From the NCBI RefSeq assembly GCF_008830365.1, contig NZ_WBKI01000007.1, forward strand, positions 1 through 64,000: a stretch of DNA of 64,000 bases, in the 5' to 3' direction. Positions 30,279-42,494 of this stretch are shown here, in pieces; the stretch's first letter is position 1; each line of letters begins with the position of its first letter. The translations under genes were made by a program, and so were the position numbers. The notes under the pieces were generated by a model. The model was not told the DNA's origin. It ran no database searches and saw nothing but the letters and a program-made list of their open reading frames with translations. The stretch comes from Serratia proteamaculans. Lineage in GTDB: Bacteria; Pseudomonadota; Gammaproteobacteria; Enterobacterales; Enterobacteriaceae.

Positions 30279-30776
30279 TTATTTAACCTGTTTCAGCACG
30301 TCAGCAGTGATGTCTTTAGAAGTCCCTGCATAGGCAACTGCGTTAGCATCGATGACTACGTCGTAGCCTTCTTTGCTGGCAACAGATTTCACAGCGTCCT
30401 GAATACGGCTCAAGATTTTGTTACGCTCTTCCATCTGACGGCGACGGTTGTCCTGCTCAAAAGCCTGTGCTTTCTGAGAGAACTGCTCGCGCTGTGCCAT
30501 CACGTCTTTTTCCATCTTGCTGCGATCGCTGGCTTTCATGGTAGCGCCATCACGCTGCAAACGTTGCATTTTGGTCTGAAGGCTACGCTCCATGTTCTGA
30601 AGCTCACCCGCACGGCCTTTAAACTCGTTTTCCAGCTGTTTAGCTACGGTTTCACGAGCCGGCAACTGTTGGAAAATGCTGGAGACGTTAACTACAGCGA
30701 TCTTATCTGCTGCCTGAACGCCAGCTGAAGCAGCCATTGCTAAACCGAGGCCTGCGGCACACAACCACTTTTTCAC
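30279..30776 (-). CDS. skp: Periplasmic chaperone Skp (OmpH)
   Basis: Trimeric jellyfish-shaped chaperone that carries unfolded outer-membrane proteins to the BAM complex. It is 165 aa with a cleaved signal peptide (about 1-23, ending [10 protein letters not shown]) and a long charged coiled-coil (residues 45-120). The GTG start at 30776 follows AAGGAG and matches E. coli; the ORF otherwise extends 17 codons upstream without support. It lies downstream of bamA. Confidence 0.96.
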   Translation of the reverse strand: MKKWLCAAGLGLAMAASAGVQAADKIAVVNVSSIFQQLPARETVAKQLENEFKGRAGELQNMERSLQTKMQRLQRDGATMKASDRSKMEKDVMAQREQFSQKAQAFEQDNRRRQMEERNKILSRIQDAVKSVASKEGYDVVIDANAVAYAGTSKDITADVLKQVK

Positions 30777-30935
30777 TATAAACTCCTTACCATCACCCAT
30801 TTGTGTCATATGACACTTGAAGTACACAATCTGCCAGACTTATCCCGCAAAACAATGAGAATCATCTCTCTATGCTCTGACGGGCGCCTGGCATTTGCGA
30901 TTCTTAATAACTGCTATGCCCAGAAGCGGGACCTG

Positions 30936-33341
30936 TTACCAGGTCTTGCCAATGTTAAACTGGAACTGTTCGGACTTGTCGCCTTCGTATTTCTTGATCG
31001 GGTTGGCATAAGAGAACACCAACGGACCCAAAGGTGACATCCACTGCAAGGCGATACCGGCAGAAACGCGGATATTGCTCGCTTTACTGTAGTCCGGAAT
31101 ATCGTACATGCTGGTCTGAGCGTCATTCTTCCAGTTGGTATCCCACACGGTCCCCGCATCCATGAACAAGGAGGTACGCACCGAGTTGGCGTATTTCTCG
31201 CTGATAAATGGTGTTGGCGTGATCAGCTCCATACTGGCGACGGCCATGGCGTTACCGCCCACCGCATCGTCAGAACTACACACAGCGGCGCCATTGGTAC
31301 AGCTGTACGAGTTGGAGTTGTAGTATGCCGCTTTCGGACCAATGGTGTTGGAACCGAAACCACGCACGGTGCTCGAGCCGCCGGCGTAGAAGTTCTCGTA
31401 GAACGGCATTTCTTTGCCGCCCAGACCATCGGCATAACCCAGACGGCCACGACCCAACAGTACCCAGGTGCGATCGTCATTGATTGGGACGTATTGCACG
31501 CTGTCCAGCGTCATTTTGTAGTATTCGTTATCCGACCCCGGAATGGTGACTTTACCATTCAGCGTTGTGCGGTTACCCGAGGTTGGGAAATAACCCCGGT
31601 CAAGGTTGTTATAGGTCCAACCCAGGTTCAGCGTGAAGTCATCGGCAGAATAACTGGCCCGATCGGTCTTGTTCGGATCCAGCCCCATCGAGTCCAGATA
31701 ACGCCACATGGCAACCTGAGGCTGCATGTTAGACAAGCCGTTATGCACGTAACCCAAGCCGGTGCGCAACGAGTTGTTTTCATTGATCGGGAAGCCCAGG
31801 GTGCCGTCGATACCATAACTCTTGTTGGTATAGTCGGACAGGTCCGCGTCATCGGCTTTAAAGTCGTTGTAGAAGATACGGCCACCCAAACTCACACCGT
31901 CAACGGTGAAGTACGGGTTGGTTACCGACAGCTCGGTGTAAGTCTGGTAGTCGTTCTTGGTACCGCTGATGCCGACGGAATAGCCGGTCCCCAGCCAGTT
32001 GTCCTGCTGAACGCCCGCCTGGAAGCTCACGCCGCTCTCGGTGCCGTAGCCGACGCCGAAGTTGAAGGTACCGGTGTTACGCTCTTTCACCTTGTAGGTG
32101 ACGTCAACCTGATCCGCAGTACCCGGAACGCGCTGGGTTTCCACATCTACCGTTTCAAAATAACCCAAACGGTTCAGACGTTCTTTACCCTGCTCGACCT
32201 GAGCGTTGCCCAGCCACGCACCTTCCATCTGACGCATTTCACGGCGCAGTACGGAATCTTTACTGGTGTCGTTACCTTCAAACTTAATACGGCGCACATA
32301 GAAACGGTTGCCCGCATCAATGTTCACATGCAACTTCACGGTTTTATCCGCGTCGTTGATTTCAGGCTGGGTAGAAACACGCGGGTAAGCGTAACCATAA
32401 CGGCCCAACATCGTTTTGACGTTGTCTTCCATCTTGGTCACTTTACTGCCGTTATACAGCTCACCTGGCTCAATCTTGGTCAACTGGGCAACTTCCGCCG
32501 AGTGGCCGGCCAGATTGCCGTTCACCACCACGTCGGTGAGCTTGTACTGCTCGCCTTCAGTGATATTGACGGTGATGTAAATGCCTTTTTTGTCCGGCGT
32601 CAGGCTGACCTGAGTCGAATCAATATTGAAGCGTGCGTAGCCGCGGTCCAGATAGAAACTGCGCAGGGTTTCGAGGTCACCCGCCAGCTTTTGCTTCTGG
32701 TATTTGCGATCGCCAACCACGTTCCACCACGGCACTTCATCACGCAGTTGGAAGCGTGAGATCAGTTCATCGTTGGTGAAGGCATGATTGCCGACAATGT
32801 TGATTTGTTGAATCTTGGCGGAAACCCCTTCCGTGAACACCAGTTTCAGGTCGACACGGTTACGCGGCAGCGGCGTGACAACGGCTTTCACCGAGGCACT
32901 GTATTTACCGACGCTGTAGTAGAAGTCTTCCAGCCCTTTTTCAATGCTGGATATGGTGGTGCGATCGAGCGCTTCGCCAACCCGAACGCCAGAGGCCTCC
33001 AGGTTTTGCTTGAGCATGTCATCTTTCACCGACTTGTTGCCGGAGAAAGTGATGCTGGCAATGGTAGGGCGTTCCTTAACCTGAACAATCAGCGTAGTAC
33101 CATCGCGCAGCACGCGAACGTCCTCGAAGTTGCCAGTGGCAAACAAGGCACGGATGGTATTACTGATATCATCGTCAGTGACGGTATCGCCTACGCGAAC
33201 CGGCATGTTGAGTAACGCCGCACCGACGGCGACTCGCTGCAGGCCTTCGAAATGAATATCCTTCACTACGAACCCGTCTGCACCGTATACGGTGGCGCTG
33301 CCAAACAGCAGCGACGCTATGAGCAACTTTTTCATCGCCAT
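30936..33341 (-). CDS. bamA: Outer-membrane protein assembly factor BamA
   Basis: Essential Omp85 insertase. The 801 aa comprise a signal peptide (1-20, cleaved after VYG), five POTRA domains (about 21-420, beginning [15 protein letters not shown]) and a 16-strand beta-barrel. The barrel contains the loop-6 VRGF motif ([14 protein letters not shown]) and ends with the outer-membrane sorting signal FNIGKTW. It lies between rseP and skp, as in E. coli. Confidence 0.97.
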   Translation of the reverse strand: MAMKKLLIASLLFGSATVYGADGFVVKDIHFEGLQRVAVGAALLNMPVRVGDTVTDDDISNTIRALFATGNFEDVRVLRDGTTLIVQVKERPTIASITFSGNKSVKDDMLKQNLEASGVRVGEALDRTTISSIEKGLEDFYYSVGKYSASVKAVVTPLPRNRVDLKLVFTEGVSAKIQQINIVGNHAFTNDELISRFQLRDEVPWWNVVGDRKYQKQKLAGDLETLRSFYLDRGYARFNIDSTQVSLTPDKKGIYITVNITEGEQYKLTDVVVNGNLAGHSAEVAQLTKIEPGELYNGSKVTKMEDNVKTMLGRYGYAYPRVSTQPEINDADKTVKLHVNIDAGNRFYVRRIKFEGNDTSKDSVLRREMRQMEGAWLGNAQVEQGKERLNRLGYFETVDVETQRVPGTADQVDVTYKVKERNTGTFNFGVGYGTESGVSFQAGVQQDNWLGTGYSVGISGTKNDYQTYTELSVTNPYFTVDGVSLGGRIFYNDFKADDADLSDYTNKSYGIDGTLGFPINENNSLRTGLGYVHNGLSNMQPQVAMWRYLDSMGLDPNKTDRASYSADDFTLNLGWTYNNLDRGYFPTSGNRTTLNGKVTIPGSDNEYYKMTLDSVQYVPINDDRTWVLLGRGRLGYADGLGGKEMPFYENFYAGGSSTVRGFGSNTIGPKAAYYNSNSYSCTNGAAVCSSDDAVGGNAMAVASMELITPTPFISEKYANSVRTSLFMDAGTVWDTNWKNDAQTSMYDIPDYSKASNIRVSAGIALQWMSPLGPLVFSYANPIKKYEGDKSEQFQFNIGKTW

Positions 33342-33376
33342 CGTTGTTATGCGTTCTTCCTAACCTATCCCCGCCC

Positions 33377-34732
33377 CTAAAGACGAGAAAAATCATTGAA
33401 AAGTGCAAGACCCATTAAAAGCACCAACACGATCGAACCTATGCGGTAACTGTAGTCCTGTACTCGCTCGGAAACCGGCCCACCCTTCAGCTTTTCTATC
33501 GCCAGGAAGAGGAGATGCCCACCATCTAACACCGGTAATGGGAACAGGTTGATGATACCCAGATTGACACTGATCAACGCCAGGAACATCAGATAATACA
33601 CAAACCCGACCCCCGCTGACGCCCCTGCTCCCTGTGCAATCGAAATCGGGCCACTCAGGTTGTTCAGCTTTACATCACCGGTTATTAATTTACCCAGCAT
33701 TTTGACCGTAAGGCTCATAAGCTGCCAGGTCTTGTCCCCAGCCTGATACAGCGCCGGGAAAGGTCCATACTGGCGAATCGTCTTATATTCGTCCGGCAGC
33801 GGCAGCACTTTCGGAATGATACCTGCAAACCCCACCGATTTGTCTTTTCCCACCGGCTTTGTATCCGGTATCAGCGTCAAAGACAAGGGGGCGCCGTTTC
33901 TTTCGATCTCTAAAACCAGCGGTTGCCCAGGGCCGTTATGGATCCGTTTAACCAACGTTTGCCAACGACCCAATAGCTGACCATCGACTTTAACGATCCT
34001 GTCCCCCGCTTGTAAACCTGCCTTTTGCGCTGCCGAGTTCGGCTGCACTTCGGCAAGGACAGATTCTATCTGTGGGCCACGAGGAATAATACCCAGCGCC
34101 ACCACGGGATCCTGTTTGTCCGGCTCAAAATTCCACTGGCGCAAATCCAGGGTTTTCGTCACCACCCGAGAAGTGCCAAACGGCGCGATACCCACTTCGG
34201 TTTCTGCGTCGCCAATCTTCGCCACCAGAGCCAGACGAACTGATTCCCAATCAGGCGTTTCGATGCCATCTACGGACTTAAGTTCCATTCCTGGCGAAAT
34301 TTCAGCGTTGGCCGCAATCGATTGGGGTGCTATTTCACCGATTACCGGACGGAAGCTGGGAACGCCGATAATGAAGACCAGCCAGTAAGCAAGGATAGCA
34401 AACAGGAAATTGGCGATAGGACCGGCACTGATGATAGCGGCGCGCTGCCAAACGGTTTTGTTGTTAAACGCCTGGTGGCGGAGTTCCGGTGCAACCGAAT
34501 CAACCCGCTCATCGAGCATCTTCACATAACCGCCAAGCGGGATCAGGGCGATGACATATTCCGTGCCCTGACGGTCGGTGCGGCGCCATAAAGCGCGGCC
34601 AAAACCGATGGAAAAGCGTTCTACACGGACGCCGCAGCGACGGGCGACCCAAAAGTGCCCGAACTCATGCACGGTGATTAAAACACCGAGCGCAACAAGA
34701 AATGCGACTAAGTTCCAGAGCACGCTAACCAT
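33377..34732 (-). CDS. rseP: Site-2 zinc protease RseP
   Basis: Intramembrane metalloprotease that cuts RseA after DegS to release sigma-E and also clears signal-peptide remnants. The zinc motif HEFGH is near residue 22 ([15 protein letters not shown]), two PDZ domains span about 115-305, and the second metal motif is [11 protein letters not shown] near residue 400. The ATG at 34732 gives 451 aa (E. coli 450) with AAGGG upstream; a start at 34753 is less likely. Confidence 0.95.
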   Translation of the reverse strand: MVSVLWNLVAFLVALGVLITVHEFGHFWVARRCGVRVERFSIGFGRALWRRTDRQGTEYVIALIPLGGYVKMLDERVDSVAPELRHQAFNNKTVWQRAAIISAGPIANFLFAILAYWLVFIIGVPSFRPVIGEIAPQSIAANAEISPGMELKSVDGIETPDWESVRLALVAKIGDAETEVGIAPFGTSRVVTKTLDLRQWNFEPDKQDPVVALGIIPRGPQIESVLAEVQPNSAAQKAGLQAGDRIVKVDGQLLGRWQTLVKRIHNGPGQPLVLEIERNGAPLSLTLIPDTKPVGKDKSVGFAGIIPKVLPLPDEYKTIRQYGPFPALYQAGDKTWQLMSLTVKMLGKLITGDVKLNNLSGPISIAQGAGASAGVGFVYYLMFLALISVNLGIINLFPLPVLDGGHLLFLAIEKLKGGPVSERVQDYSYRIGSIVLVLLMGLALFNDFSRL

Positions 34733-34760
34733 AATCCCTTCACTCCCCGCCATTGACGGA

Positions 34761-35609
34761 TTAAAACACTAACAGCATCAGGCAGGCAAATACAGGCACT
34801 GCTGCGGTCAGGCTATCGATACGATCCAGTATACCGCCATGACCCGGTATCAAATGACCACTGTCTTTGATACCTGCTTCGCGTTTGAACATGCTCTCGG
34901 TAAGATCGCCCAGCACGGAAGCCAGCACGGCAATCACCGAACAAATCAGTAAGGTCGTCGGCACCACATTCAGCGGAGCGTACCGACCAAACAGCCAGGA
35001 TATCAGGGCTGAAGTAATCAGGCCACCAATCAGCCCCTCCCAGGTTTTCCCCGGAGAAACTTTCGGCGCCAGCTTATGCTTGCCGAACAGTTTGCCGAAC
35101 ATATAGGCGCCGGAATCCGCACCCCAAACCAGTAACATCACATACAGCAGCCACCAGGCGCCGGTGAAGTGGTTCTGTTCATAACCGAACTGGCGCAGCG
35201 ACAGCATGCCCCAGAAGAACGGCACTATGGTCAGCAGACCGAAAACCAGACGTATCGGGCGTGAGTTACGCCACAACGCAGCCGAGCCGGGATAAAACAG
35301 CACCAGCAACAGCGCTACCAGCCACCAGGCCAGCGACAACCACAACGGACCGCCGACCTGAAGCAAATGGACCGACTGGTGATAGGCCGGAATGCTGAGC
35401 AGCATCAACGCCAGCAGGAAGCCGCACAGTATCGCCAACCAGATACGCTGCGAGCGGGAGGTAAAACCGGCCAGTTGGCCCCACTCCCAGGCCGCTAACA
35501 TGCACACCACGAGTGTTACCAGGGCAAAGCCCACCGGCGGCAGCAAAAACAGCGCCGCGATAACAATCGGAATTAAAACCAGAGCAGTTATGAGGCGATA
35601 CTTCAGCAA
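34761..35609 (-). CDS. cdsA: Phosphatidate cytidylyltransferase CdsA
   Basis: Makes CDP-diacylglycerol from CTP and phosphatidic acid, the branch point of phospholipid synthesis. It is an integral membrane protein of 282 aa with about 8 hydrophobic segments. The C-terminal CDS signature [18 protein letters not shown] and DRIDSL are present. It lies 9 bases after uppS. Confidence 0.96.
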   Translation of the reverse strand: MLKYRLITALVLIPIVIAALFLLPPVGFALVTLVVCMLAAWEWGQLAGFTSRSQRIWLAILCGFLLALMLLSIPAYHQSVHLLQVGGPLWLSLAWWLVALLLVLFYPGSAALWRNSRPIRLVFGLLTIVPFFWGMLSLRQFGYEQNHFTGAWWLLYVMLLVWGADSGAYMFGKLFGKHKLAPKVSPGKTWEGLIGGLITSALISWLFGRYAPLNVVPTTLLICSVIAVLASVLGDLTESMFKREAGIKDSGHLIPGHGGILDRIDSLTAAVPVFACLMLLVF

Positions 35610-35618
35610 AAGTTCCCC

Positions 35619-36377
35619 CTAGGACGCATCGGCGCCGATAGGTGTTGTTCCCCCGAAGCGACGCTCGCGTTGTGCAAATGCATTCAGCGCACCTTCAAAG
35701 ACAAGTTCATCAAAATCAGGCCAGAGTACATCAGTAAAGTAAAGTTCGGCGTAAGCAATTTGCCACAGCAAGAAGTTACTGATGCGATGTTCTCCACCGG
35801 TGCGGATCACCAGATCCACCGGCGACAGATCGTTCATACAGACCCGCTCACCCAGTAATTCTTCGCTAATTTGATCCGGACGCAGTGAACCGTCCTTCAC
35901 CTGCTCAGCCAGTTCCCTTACTCCCTGAATAATATCCCAACGGCCGCCATAGTTGGCAGCGATGTTGAGCGTCAGGCCATCGTTATTTTCTGTCAGTTGC
36001 TCAGAGCGACGGATCCGCTCCTGCAAGCGCGTGCTGAAACGGCTAATGTCACCGATCACTCGCAATCTGACGTTATGTTTATGCAGGCTTTTTACTTCAC
36101 TGTCCAAGGCGCGGACAAAAAGCTCCATTAGGGCGGAGACTTCCTGCACCGGACGGTTCCAGTTCTCGCTGCTGAAGGCATAAAGCGTGAGTGCATCCAA
36201 ATGGTTGTTGGCGGCAAAACTGACCGCACGACGTACCGATTTCACCCCTGCTTTATGACCGAAGACACGTAACTTACCCTGACGTTTAGCCCAGCGCCCA
36301 TTGCCGTCCATAATAATGGCGACATGCCGTGGCCCCAGAGTGGACAGATTAGCCTCTTGTTGATTTGCGGACGACAT
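35619..36377 (-). CDS. uppS: Undecaprenyl diphosphate synthase
   Basis: Cis-prenyltransferase extending FPP with eight isoprenes to the lipid carrier used for peptidoglycan and O-antigen; also called IspU. The 252-aa protein has the catalytic [13 protein letters not shown] (Asp near residue 23), SSENWNRP and the C-terminal [15 protein letters not shown]. It has a candidate promoter of its own upstream (36573-36601). Confidence 0.96.
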   Translation of the reverse strand: MSSANQQEANLSTLGPRHVAIIMDGNGRWAKRQGKLRVFGHKAGVKSVRRAVSFAANNHLDALTLYAFSSENWNRPVQEVSALMELFVRALDSEVKSLHKHNVRLRVIGDISRFSTRLQERIRRSEQLTENNDGLTLNIAANYGGRWDIIQGVRELAEQVKDGSLRPDQISEELLGERVCMNDLSPVDLVIRTGGEHRISNFLLWQIAYAELYFTDVLWPDFDELVFEGALNAFAQRERRFGGTTPIGADAS

Positions 36378-36445
36378 AACTCGTACTTATTTCCTCAATA
36401 GAAATACAACTGCCTTTCCGGAACATCAGGCCCTTACGCGCAAAA

Positions 36446-36470
36446 AAAGCCGTGTGCCCGACACGGCTTT
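36446..36470 (-). terminator. Terminator downstream of dxr
   Basis: On the minus strand AAAGCCGTGT / ACACGGCTTT form a 10-bp stem with a 5-base loop, followed by TTTTGCGC. It lies between the candidate uppS promoter and uppS, so it may also act as an attenuator. Confidence 0.8.
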
Positions 36471-36572
36471 TCAGTCTGCCCTGCGATAGCCGGTAATCTG
36501 CGCTGCGCTACCGGCTTTCGAGATGTCAATCAGGCCATAATTCAACGGTATAACCGCTGAAAGGTGGCGCAG

Positions 36573-36601
36573 ACTATACCACCTCAGCAAGGCCTGAACA
36601 A
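36573..36601 (-). promoter_or_regulatory. Candidate promoter for uppS-cdsA-rseP
   Basis: On the minus strand: -35 TTGTTC (36596-36601), a 17-bp spacer and TGG-TATAGT (-10 at 36573-36578). The spacing is ideal. The start would lie about 190 bases before uppS and upstream of the hairpin at 36446. Confidence 0.5.
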
Positions 36602-36655
36602 ACGGCCCCACTGCGGCACGCGTAATTTGCGAACAAAATAGGATAATTGCCGGTA

Positions 36656-37852
36656 TCAGTTACACAATGATTTAACCAATCCAACCGCAACCTCACGCGC
36701 ATGACGATCTATTTCTAAGACCGCATCAATGCAGGACGGTTCCTGCAGTGACAGCCGTTCGACGACTTTTTGGTTCACTGTCGCAATATCGGTAAAGCGA
36801 ATCTGTTCCTGCAGGAAAGCTGCCACAGCCACTTCGTTGGCCGCGTTCAGCGCGGTAGTTGCCGCCTGGCCCGCATCGAAAGCCTCAATCGCCAGATACA
36901 GGCAGGGATAACGTTCCCGCTCAGGTTCGGCAAAGGTCAGCGACCCGATACGGCAGAAATCCAGCGCTTCCACTCCAGAATTGACCCTCTGCGGGTAAGC
37001 CATCGCATGGGCGATCGGCGTACGCATATCCGGCGTGCCCAATTGGGCCAACACGCTGCCATCGGTGTAACGCACCATCGAGTGGATCACCGACTGCGGA
37101 TGCAGAATCACTTCCATTTGTTCGGCCGAGGCGTTAAACAGCCAGCGGGCCTCGATATATTCCAGTCCTTTGTTCATCATGGTGGCGGAGTCTACCGAGA
37201 TCTTGCGCCCCATCGACCAATTTGGATGGGCACAGGCCTGATCCGGCGTCATCGTGACAAACTGCTCCAGCGGCGTGGTACGGAACGGGCCGCCGGAACC
37301 GGTAAGCACGATGCGCGACACACCATGACTTTCTAATGAAGAGTATCCCAACTGACGCTGAATGCTCTCAGGCAAACTCTGAAAAATGGCATTATGTTCG
37401 CTGTCGAGTGGCAGTAATTGCGTCTTGCTCTGCTGTACCGCGTCCATAAACAGGCGTCCACAGGTCACCAGCGACTCTTTGTTCGCCAGCAGTACCTGCT
37501 TGCCGGCACGGATGGCCGCCAGCGTAGGCAATAGCCCGGCAGCGCCAACAATGGCTGCCGTAACTTGGTCGACGTCGTCCAGTGCCGCCAACTCACAGGC
37601 GGCCTGCTCGCCCACCATGACCTCGGTGGCAATACCGTTTTCCGCCAGCAGAGTACGCAGTTCACGCGCAGCGCCTTCGTCCGCCATCGCGGCATACGCC
37701 GGGCGAAACTCTATGCACTGTTGCGCCATGACCGCGACATTACGGCCGGCAACCAGCGCTTTAATCGCAAAAAGGTCGGGATTTGCCCTGACCACGGCCA
37801 GGGTACTGGTCCCCACTGAGCCGGTGGAGCCAAGAATAGTCAGTTGCTTCAT
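36656..37852 (-). CDS. dxr: 1-deoxy-D-xylulose 5-phosphate reductoisomerase
   Basis: Second enzyme of the MEP isoprenoid pathway (IspC), NADPH-dependent, making 2-C-methylerythritol 4-phosphate; the target of fosmidomycin. The 398-aa protein has the N-terminal NADPH motif [12 protein letters not shown], the metal-site region [11 protein letters not shown] and [19 protein letters not shown]. It shares its pathway with the neighbouring uppS. Confidence 0.97.
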   Translation of the reverse strand: MKQLTILGSTGSVGTSTLAVVRANPDLFAIKALVAGRNVAVMAQQCIEFRPAYAAMADEGAARELRTLLAENGIATEVMVGEQAACELAALDDVDQVTAAIVGAAGLLPTLAAIRAGKQVLLANKESLVTCGRLFMDAVQQSKTQLLPLDSEHNAIFQSLPESIQRQLGYSSLESHGVSRIVLTGSGGPFRTTPLEQFVTMTPDQACAHPNWSMGRKISVDSATMMNKGLEYIEARWLFNASAEQMEVILHPQSVIHSMVRYTDGSVLAQLGTPDMRTPIAHAMAYPQRVNSGVEALDFCRIGSLTFAEPERERYPCLYLAIEAFDAGQAATTALNAANEVAVAAFLQEQIRFTDIATVNQKVVERLSLQEPSCIDAVLEIDRHAREVAVGLVKSLCN

Positions 37853-37968
37853 GAGCTCACTCTGAATAACTGTCTGATGAGATCGGAGGTGTTCCAGTGT
37901 GTAACCTTGGCCACCGCTTGTCCATGATCAATCAGTACGATGAAACGGGATCTGCGCCACAAAAAACA

Positions 37969-37995
37969 AAGCGCCGCCCAGGCGACGCTTTTTTT
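37969..37995 (-). terminator. Terminator of frr
   Basis: On the minus strand AAGCGTCGCC pairs with GGCGGCGCTT (one G-U pair) and is followed by TGTTTTTT. It lies 15 bases after the frr stop; an A-run on its other side could let it serve both directions. Confidence 0.8.
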
Positions 37996-38009
37996 CTGCG
38001 CGTTGCTGA

Positions 38010-38567
38010 TTAGAAATCCATCAGCTCTTTTTCTTTATCCGCCAGAGCGGCATCCAGAAGTTTGATATAGGCATCGGTCAGTTTCTGAACGTCGTCTTGT
38101 GAACGACGATCTTCATCTTCGCTGATTTCTTTGTCTTTCAGCAGCGCTTTAACTTTATCGTTGGCATCACGGCGCACGTTACGAACCGCCACACGGCCCT
38201 GCTCTGCTTCGTTACGGACGACTTTGATCAGATCTTTACGACGTTCTTCAGTCAGCGGAGGCAGGGGAACACGGATCACGCTGCCGGCTGAGCTTGGATT
38301 CAGGCCGAGGTCTGAGGACATGATGGCTTTTTCTACCGCTGAACCCAGGGAGCGATCAAACAGGTTGATTGCCAGGGTACGGGAGTCTTCAACGGTCACG
38401 CTGGCCAATTGGCGCAGTGGCGTGGCGGAACCGTAGTACTCAACCATAATGCCGTCCAGGATACTTGGAGAAGCACGGCCGGTACGAATTTTGCTGATTT
38501 GGGTTTTGAATGCTTCTACGCTTTTTTCCATGCGTGAATCAGCATCTTTTCTAATTTCATTAATCAC
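38010..38567 (-). CDS. frr: Ribosome recycling factor
   Basis: Splits post-termination 70S ribosomes together with EF-G. The 185 aa have the three-helix-bundle pattern; the start [19 protein letters not shown] and the conserved [15 protein letters not shown] are close to E. coli. It lies 123 bases after pyrH. Confidence 0.97.
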   Translation of the reverse strand: MINEIRKDADSRMEKSVEAFKTQISKIRTGRASPSILDGIMVEYYGSATPLRQLASVTVEDSRTLAINLFDRSLGSAVEKAIMSSDLGLNPSSAGSVIRVPLPPLTEERRKDLIKVVRNEAEQGRVAVRNVRRDANDKVKALLKDKEISEDEDRRSQDDVQKLTDAYIKLLDAALADKEKELMDF

Positions 38568-38690
38568 GTTGCGAACCCTTGAAAGCTGGATACTTGGCAG
38601 GCCATACCACAGTATAGCCCGTGAATTTTACTCAAGGAGAGCACGCGACGTCTGGCGTTGCCCGCTCCCGCTAAATTTGGCAGAACAGCT

Positions 38691-39416
38691 TTATTTGCCG
38701 ATCAGCGTGCCTTCGTTTTCACCCATTACCACCCGGCGCAGTGCACCTGGCTTGTTCATGTTGAATACGCGGATTGGCAGACCGTGATCGCGGGCCAGCG
38801 TAAATGCCGCCAGGTCCATCACTTTCAGCTCGCGCTCCAGCACGTCCTGATAGGTAATATGTTCGTACAGTGTGGCATCCGGATTTTTAACCGGGTCAGC
38901 GGAGTATACACCATCCACTTTAGTTGCTTTCAATACCACATCCGCTTCGATCTCGATCCCGCGCAGGCACGCAGCAGAATCGGTGGTGAAGAACGGATTG
39001 CCGGTACCGGCAGCAAAGATCACTACGCGGTTATTGCGCAGCAGGCTGATCGCCTCGGCCCAGCTGTAGTTGTCGCACACGCCGTTCAACGGAATTGCCG
39101 ACATCAGGCGGGCGTTCACATAGGCACGGTGCAGTGCATCACGCATAGCCAGTCCGTTCATCACGGTAGCCAGCATTCCCATGTGGTCGCCCACTACGCG
39201 GTTCATGCCGGCTTGTGCCAGACCCGCGCCGCGGAACAGGTTACCGCCGCCAATAACTACACCGACCTGAATACCCAGTTCGACCAGCTCTTTCACTTCC
39301 TGAGCCATGCGATCCAAAACGCTAGCGTCGATACCAAAACCTTCTGCGCCTTGCAGGGCTTCGCCACTCAGTTTAAGCAGAATACGCTGATATACGGGTT
39401 TTGCATTGGTTGCCAT
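38691..39416 (-). CDS. pyrH: UMP kinase
   Basis: Hexameric amino-acid-kinase-fold enzyme making UDP from UMP, activated by GTP and inhibited by UTP. The 241-aa protein has [12 protein letters not shown], the glycine-rich [11 protein letters not shown] and [13 protein letters not shown]. It lies 148 bases after tsf. Confidence 0.97.
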   Translation of the reverse strand: MATNAKPVYQRILLKLSGEALQGAEGFGIDASVLDRMAQEVKELVELGIQVGVVIGGGNLFRGAGLAQAGMNRVVGDHMGMLATVMNGLAMRDALHRAYVNARLMSAIPLNGVCDNYSWAEAISLLRNNRVVIFAAGTGNPFFTTDSAACLRGIEIEADVVLKATKVDGVYSADPVKNPDATLYEHITYQDVLERELKVMDLAAFTLARDHGLPIRVFNMNKPGALRRVVMGENEGTLIGK

Positions 39417-39530
39417 GGTGATCTGTCCTAAGAAGCAGTATTAGTATTGGGGATTTCAGCCGATGAAACGCGCCTGTGCTGTGTATCATGCCACAGGGCT
39501 TGCCACCGGTGTAATTCTGGCTGGATAAAA

Positions 39531-39554
39531 TGGAACCGCCAGACGGCGGCTCCA
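39531..39554 (-). terminator. Terminator of rpsB-tsf
   Basis: TGGAACCGCC / GGCGGCTCCA form a 10-bp stem with a 4-base loop (one G-U pair). On the minus strand it is followed by TTTTATCC. It lies 10 bases after the tsf stop. Confidence 0.8.
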
Positions 39555-39564
39555 TTAACAGTCA

Positions 39565-40416
39565 TTAAGACTGCTTGCTCATTGCTGCAACTTCAGCAGC
39601 AAAGTCGTTCTCAACTTTAGCGATGCCTTCGCCCACTTCGAAGCGGATGAAGTTAACCACGTCAGCGTTATGCTCTTTCAACACCTGGCCAACGGTTTTG
39701 CTTGGTTCGATAACGAAAGGCTGACCGGTCAGAGAAACTTCGCCGGTGAATTTCTTCATGCGGCCTTCAACCATTTTCTCTGCGATTTCTTTCGGCTTGC
39801 CAGACTGCATGGCGATGTCCAACTGAACCTGGTACTCTTTTTCTACCACTTCAGCAGACACATCTTCAGGCTTAACGAATTCAGGCTTGCTTGCCGCAAC
39901 GTGCATGGCAATTTGCTTAACCAGCTCTTCGCTAGCGCCTGTAGCTGCGATCAGAACGCCGATACGCGCACCGTGCAGGTAGCTACCCAACACTTCGCCT
40001 TCCAGGGAAGCAACGCGACGGATGTTGATGTTCTCACCGATTTTCGCAACCAGCGCTACACGTTCTTCTTCGAACTGTGCTTTCAACACTTCAACATCAG
40101 TGATTTTGCCGGCAAAAGCAGCATCCAGCACTTTGTCAGCGAATGCCTGGAAACCAGCATCTTTAGCTACGAAGTCAGTCTGGCAGTTAACTTCCAGAAT
40201 CAGACCGTAGTTGCCTTCAATCTTGGTTTTGATCACGCCGTCAGCAGCTACGTTGCCTGCTTTTTTCGCCGCTTTGATCGCACCAGATTTACGCATGTTT
40301 TCGATTGCCAGCTCGATGTCGCCGTTAGACTCAACCAGAGCTTTTTTACAATCCATCATGCCAGCGCCAGTACGCTCACGCAGTTCTTTTACCAGAGCAG
40401 CGGTAATATCAGCCAT
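39565..40416 (-). CDS. tsf: Elongation factor Ts
   Basis: Nucleotide-exchange factor for EF-Tu, 283 aa as in E. coli. The N-terminal UBA-like part ([16 protein letters not shown]) and the exchange motif CQTDFVAKD (about residue 80) are present. The ATG at 40416 is used because it matches the family N-terminus ([14 protein letters not shown]) and follows GAGGAAAAAG; the 13-codon upstream extension is unsupported. It follows rpsB after an intergenic hairpin. Confidence 0.96.
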   Translation of the reverse strand: MADITAALVKELRERTGAGMMDCKKALVESNGDIELAIENMRKSGAIKAAKKAGNVAADGVIKTKIEGNYGLILEVNCQTDFVAKDAGFQAFADKVLDAAFAGKITDVEVLKAQFEEERVALVAKIGENINIRRVASLEGEVLGSYLHGARIGVLIAATGASEELVKQIAMHVAASKPEFVKPEDVSAEVVEKEYQVQLDIAMQSGKPKEIAEKMVEGRMKKFTGEVSLTGQPFVIEPSKTVGQVLKEHNADVVNFIRFEVGEGIAKVENDFAAEVAAMSKQS

Positions 40417-40467
40417 TTCTTTTTCCTCGGTTATCTCGCGTGGAGACAGTCTCATTCAGATAAGCAA

Positions 40468-40490
40468 AGGGGGCCTATAAAGGCCCCCCT
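40468..40490 (-). terminator. rpsB-tsf intergenic hairpin (attenuator)
   Basis: AGGGGGCCT / AGGCCCCC(C)T form a 9-bp GC-rich stem. There is only a short T-run (TTTGC), so partial termination is expected, lowering tsf relative to rpsB as reported for E. coli. Confidence 0.6.
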
Positions 40491-40543
40491 AACCAACATA
40501 TTCAATACCTGGTTAATAAGGGCTCAGTGACGAGCTTGCCTTA

Positions 40544-41463
<920 letters not shown>

Positions 41464-41469
41464 GCGCGC

Positions 41470-41499
41470 TTTATACCATAAACCCGCCCCCGACACCAA
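41470..41499 (-). promoter_or_regulatory. Candidate rpsB-tsf promoter
   Basis: On the minus strand: -35 TTGGTG (41494-41499), an 18-bp spacer and TATAAA (41470-41475), followed by a GC-rich discriminator (GCGCGCC) typical of stringently controlled ribosomal promoters. map is divergent on the other side. Confidence 0.6.
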
Positions 41500-41625
41500 C
41501 TTTTGTTACCAACCAAAGTCCTGCGAGAAATCAAATTTGGCAGCCTCAGGCCGGGCTGATACCATAAGAGACTGCTTCTTATTTCTTTCTGTTGTCGGCG
41601 AGCACGACACCTGCGGACGAATTTC

Positions 41626-42420
41626 ATGGCAATTTCAATTAAAACACCTGATGACATCCAAAAAATGCGCGTGGCCGGCCGATTGGCTGCCGAAGTGCTG
41701 GAAATCATTGAGCCGCACGTCAAACCTGGCGTAACGACCGGCGAACTGGATCGTATCTGTCACGATCACATTACTAACCAGCAGCAGGCCATTTCTGCCT
41801 GTCTGGGCTACCACGGCTTCCCGAAATCCGTGTGTATCTCGGTGAACGAAGTGGTATGCCACGGCATCCCAAGCGATGACAAAGTCCTGAAAGACGGCGA
41901 CATCGTTAATATCGACGTCACCGTGATCAAAGACGGTTTCCACGGCGATACTTCTAAAATGTTCATCGCCGGCAAACCGACCATTCTGGGCGAGCGCCTG
42001 TGCCGCATCACTCAGGAAAGCCTGTATCTGTCACTGAAAATGGTGAAGCCGGGCATCCGTCTGCGGAGCCTGGGCAAAGAGATCCAGAAATTTGTCGAAG
42101 CCGAGAATTTCTCGGTGGTGCGCGAGTACTGCGGCCACGGCATTGGCGAAGTGTTCCACGAGGAACCACAGGTACTGCACTATGACGCTGACGACGGTGG
42201 CGTGGTGTTGCAAGCCGGTATGGCCTTCACCATCGAGCCAATGGTCAACGCCGGTGATTACCGTATCCGCACCATGAAAGATGGCTGGACGGTAAAAACT
42301 AAGGATCGCAGCTTGTCGGCGCAGTATGAGCATACTATTGTGGTCACAGATAACGGCTGCGAGATAATGACGTTGCGCAAGGATGACACCATCCCCAACA
42401 TCATTACGCACGAGATGTAA
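41626..42420 (+). CDS. map: Methionine aminopeptidase, type I
   Basis: Removes the initiator Met from nascent proteins. The 264-aa pita-bread fold has the five metal ligands: two Asp in VNIDVTVIKDGFHGDTSKMF, His in GHGIGEVFHEEP, Glu in FTIEPMVNAG and Glu in AQYEHTIVV. It is divergent from rpsB and followed by a strong terminator. Confidence 0.97.
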   Translation: MAISIKTPDDIQKMRVAGRLAAEVLEIIEPHVKPGVTTGELDRICHDHITNQQQAISACLGYHGFPKSVCISVNEVVCHGIPSDDKVLKDGDIVNIDVTVIKDGFHGDTSKMFIAGKPTILGERLCRITQESLYLSLKMVKPGIRLRSLGKEIQKFVEAENFSVVREYCGHGIGEVFHEEPQVLHYDADDGGVVLQAGMAFTIEPMVNAGDYRIRTMKDGWTVKTKDRSLSAQYEHTIVVTDNGCEIMTLRKDDTIPNIITHEM

Positions 42421-42455
42421 GCGCCGCGGCGTTTTGCCGCGATGCATGATGTCAC

Positions 42456-42480
42456 AGGCCGGCTTTTGCCGGCCTTTTTT
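42456..42480 (+). terminator. Terminator of map
   Basis: AGGCCGGC / GCCGGCCT form an 8-bp perfect stem with loop TTTT, followed by TTTTTT. It lies 35 bases after the map stop and just before glnD. Confidence 0.92.
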
Positions 42481-42494
42481 ATGGGCTGCGTATT

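Noticed and set aside
30858-30875. AATGAGAATCATCTCT resembling a Fur box between bamA and skp
   Set aside because: Match is only partial, and it is inside an operon for outer-membrane biogenesis with no reason for iron control.
31494-32759. 421-codon open frame on the plus strand opposite bamA
   Set aside because: It lies wholly antisense to a certain gene, has no recognisable domain and arises from codon-bias shadowing in GC-rich genes.
38658-39431. 257-codon open frame opposite pyrH
   Set aside because: Antisense shadow with no similarity to any family I know.
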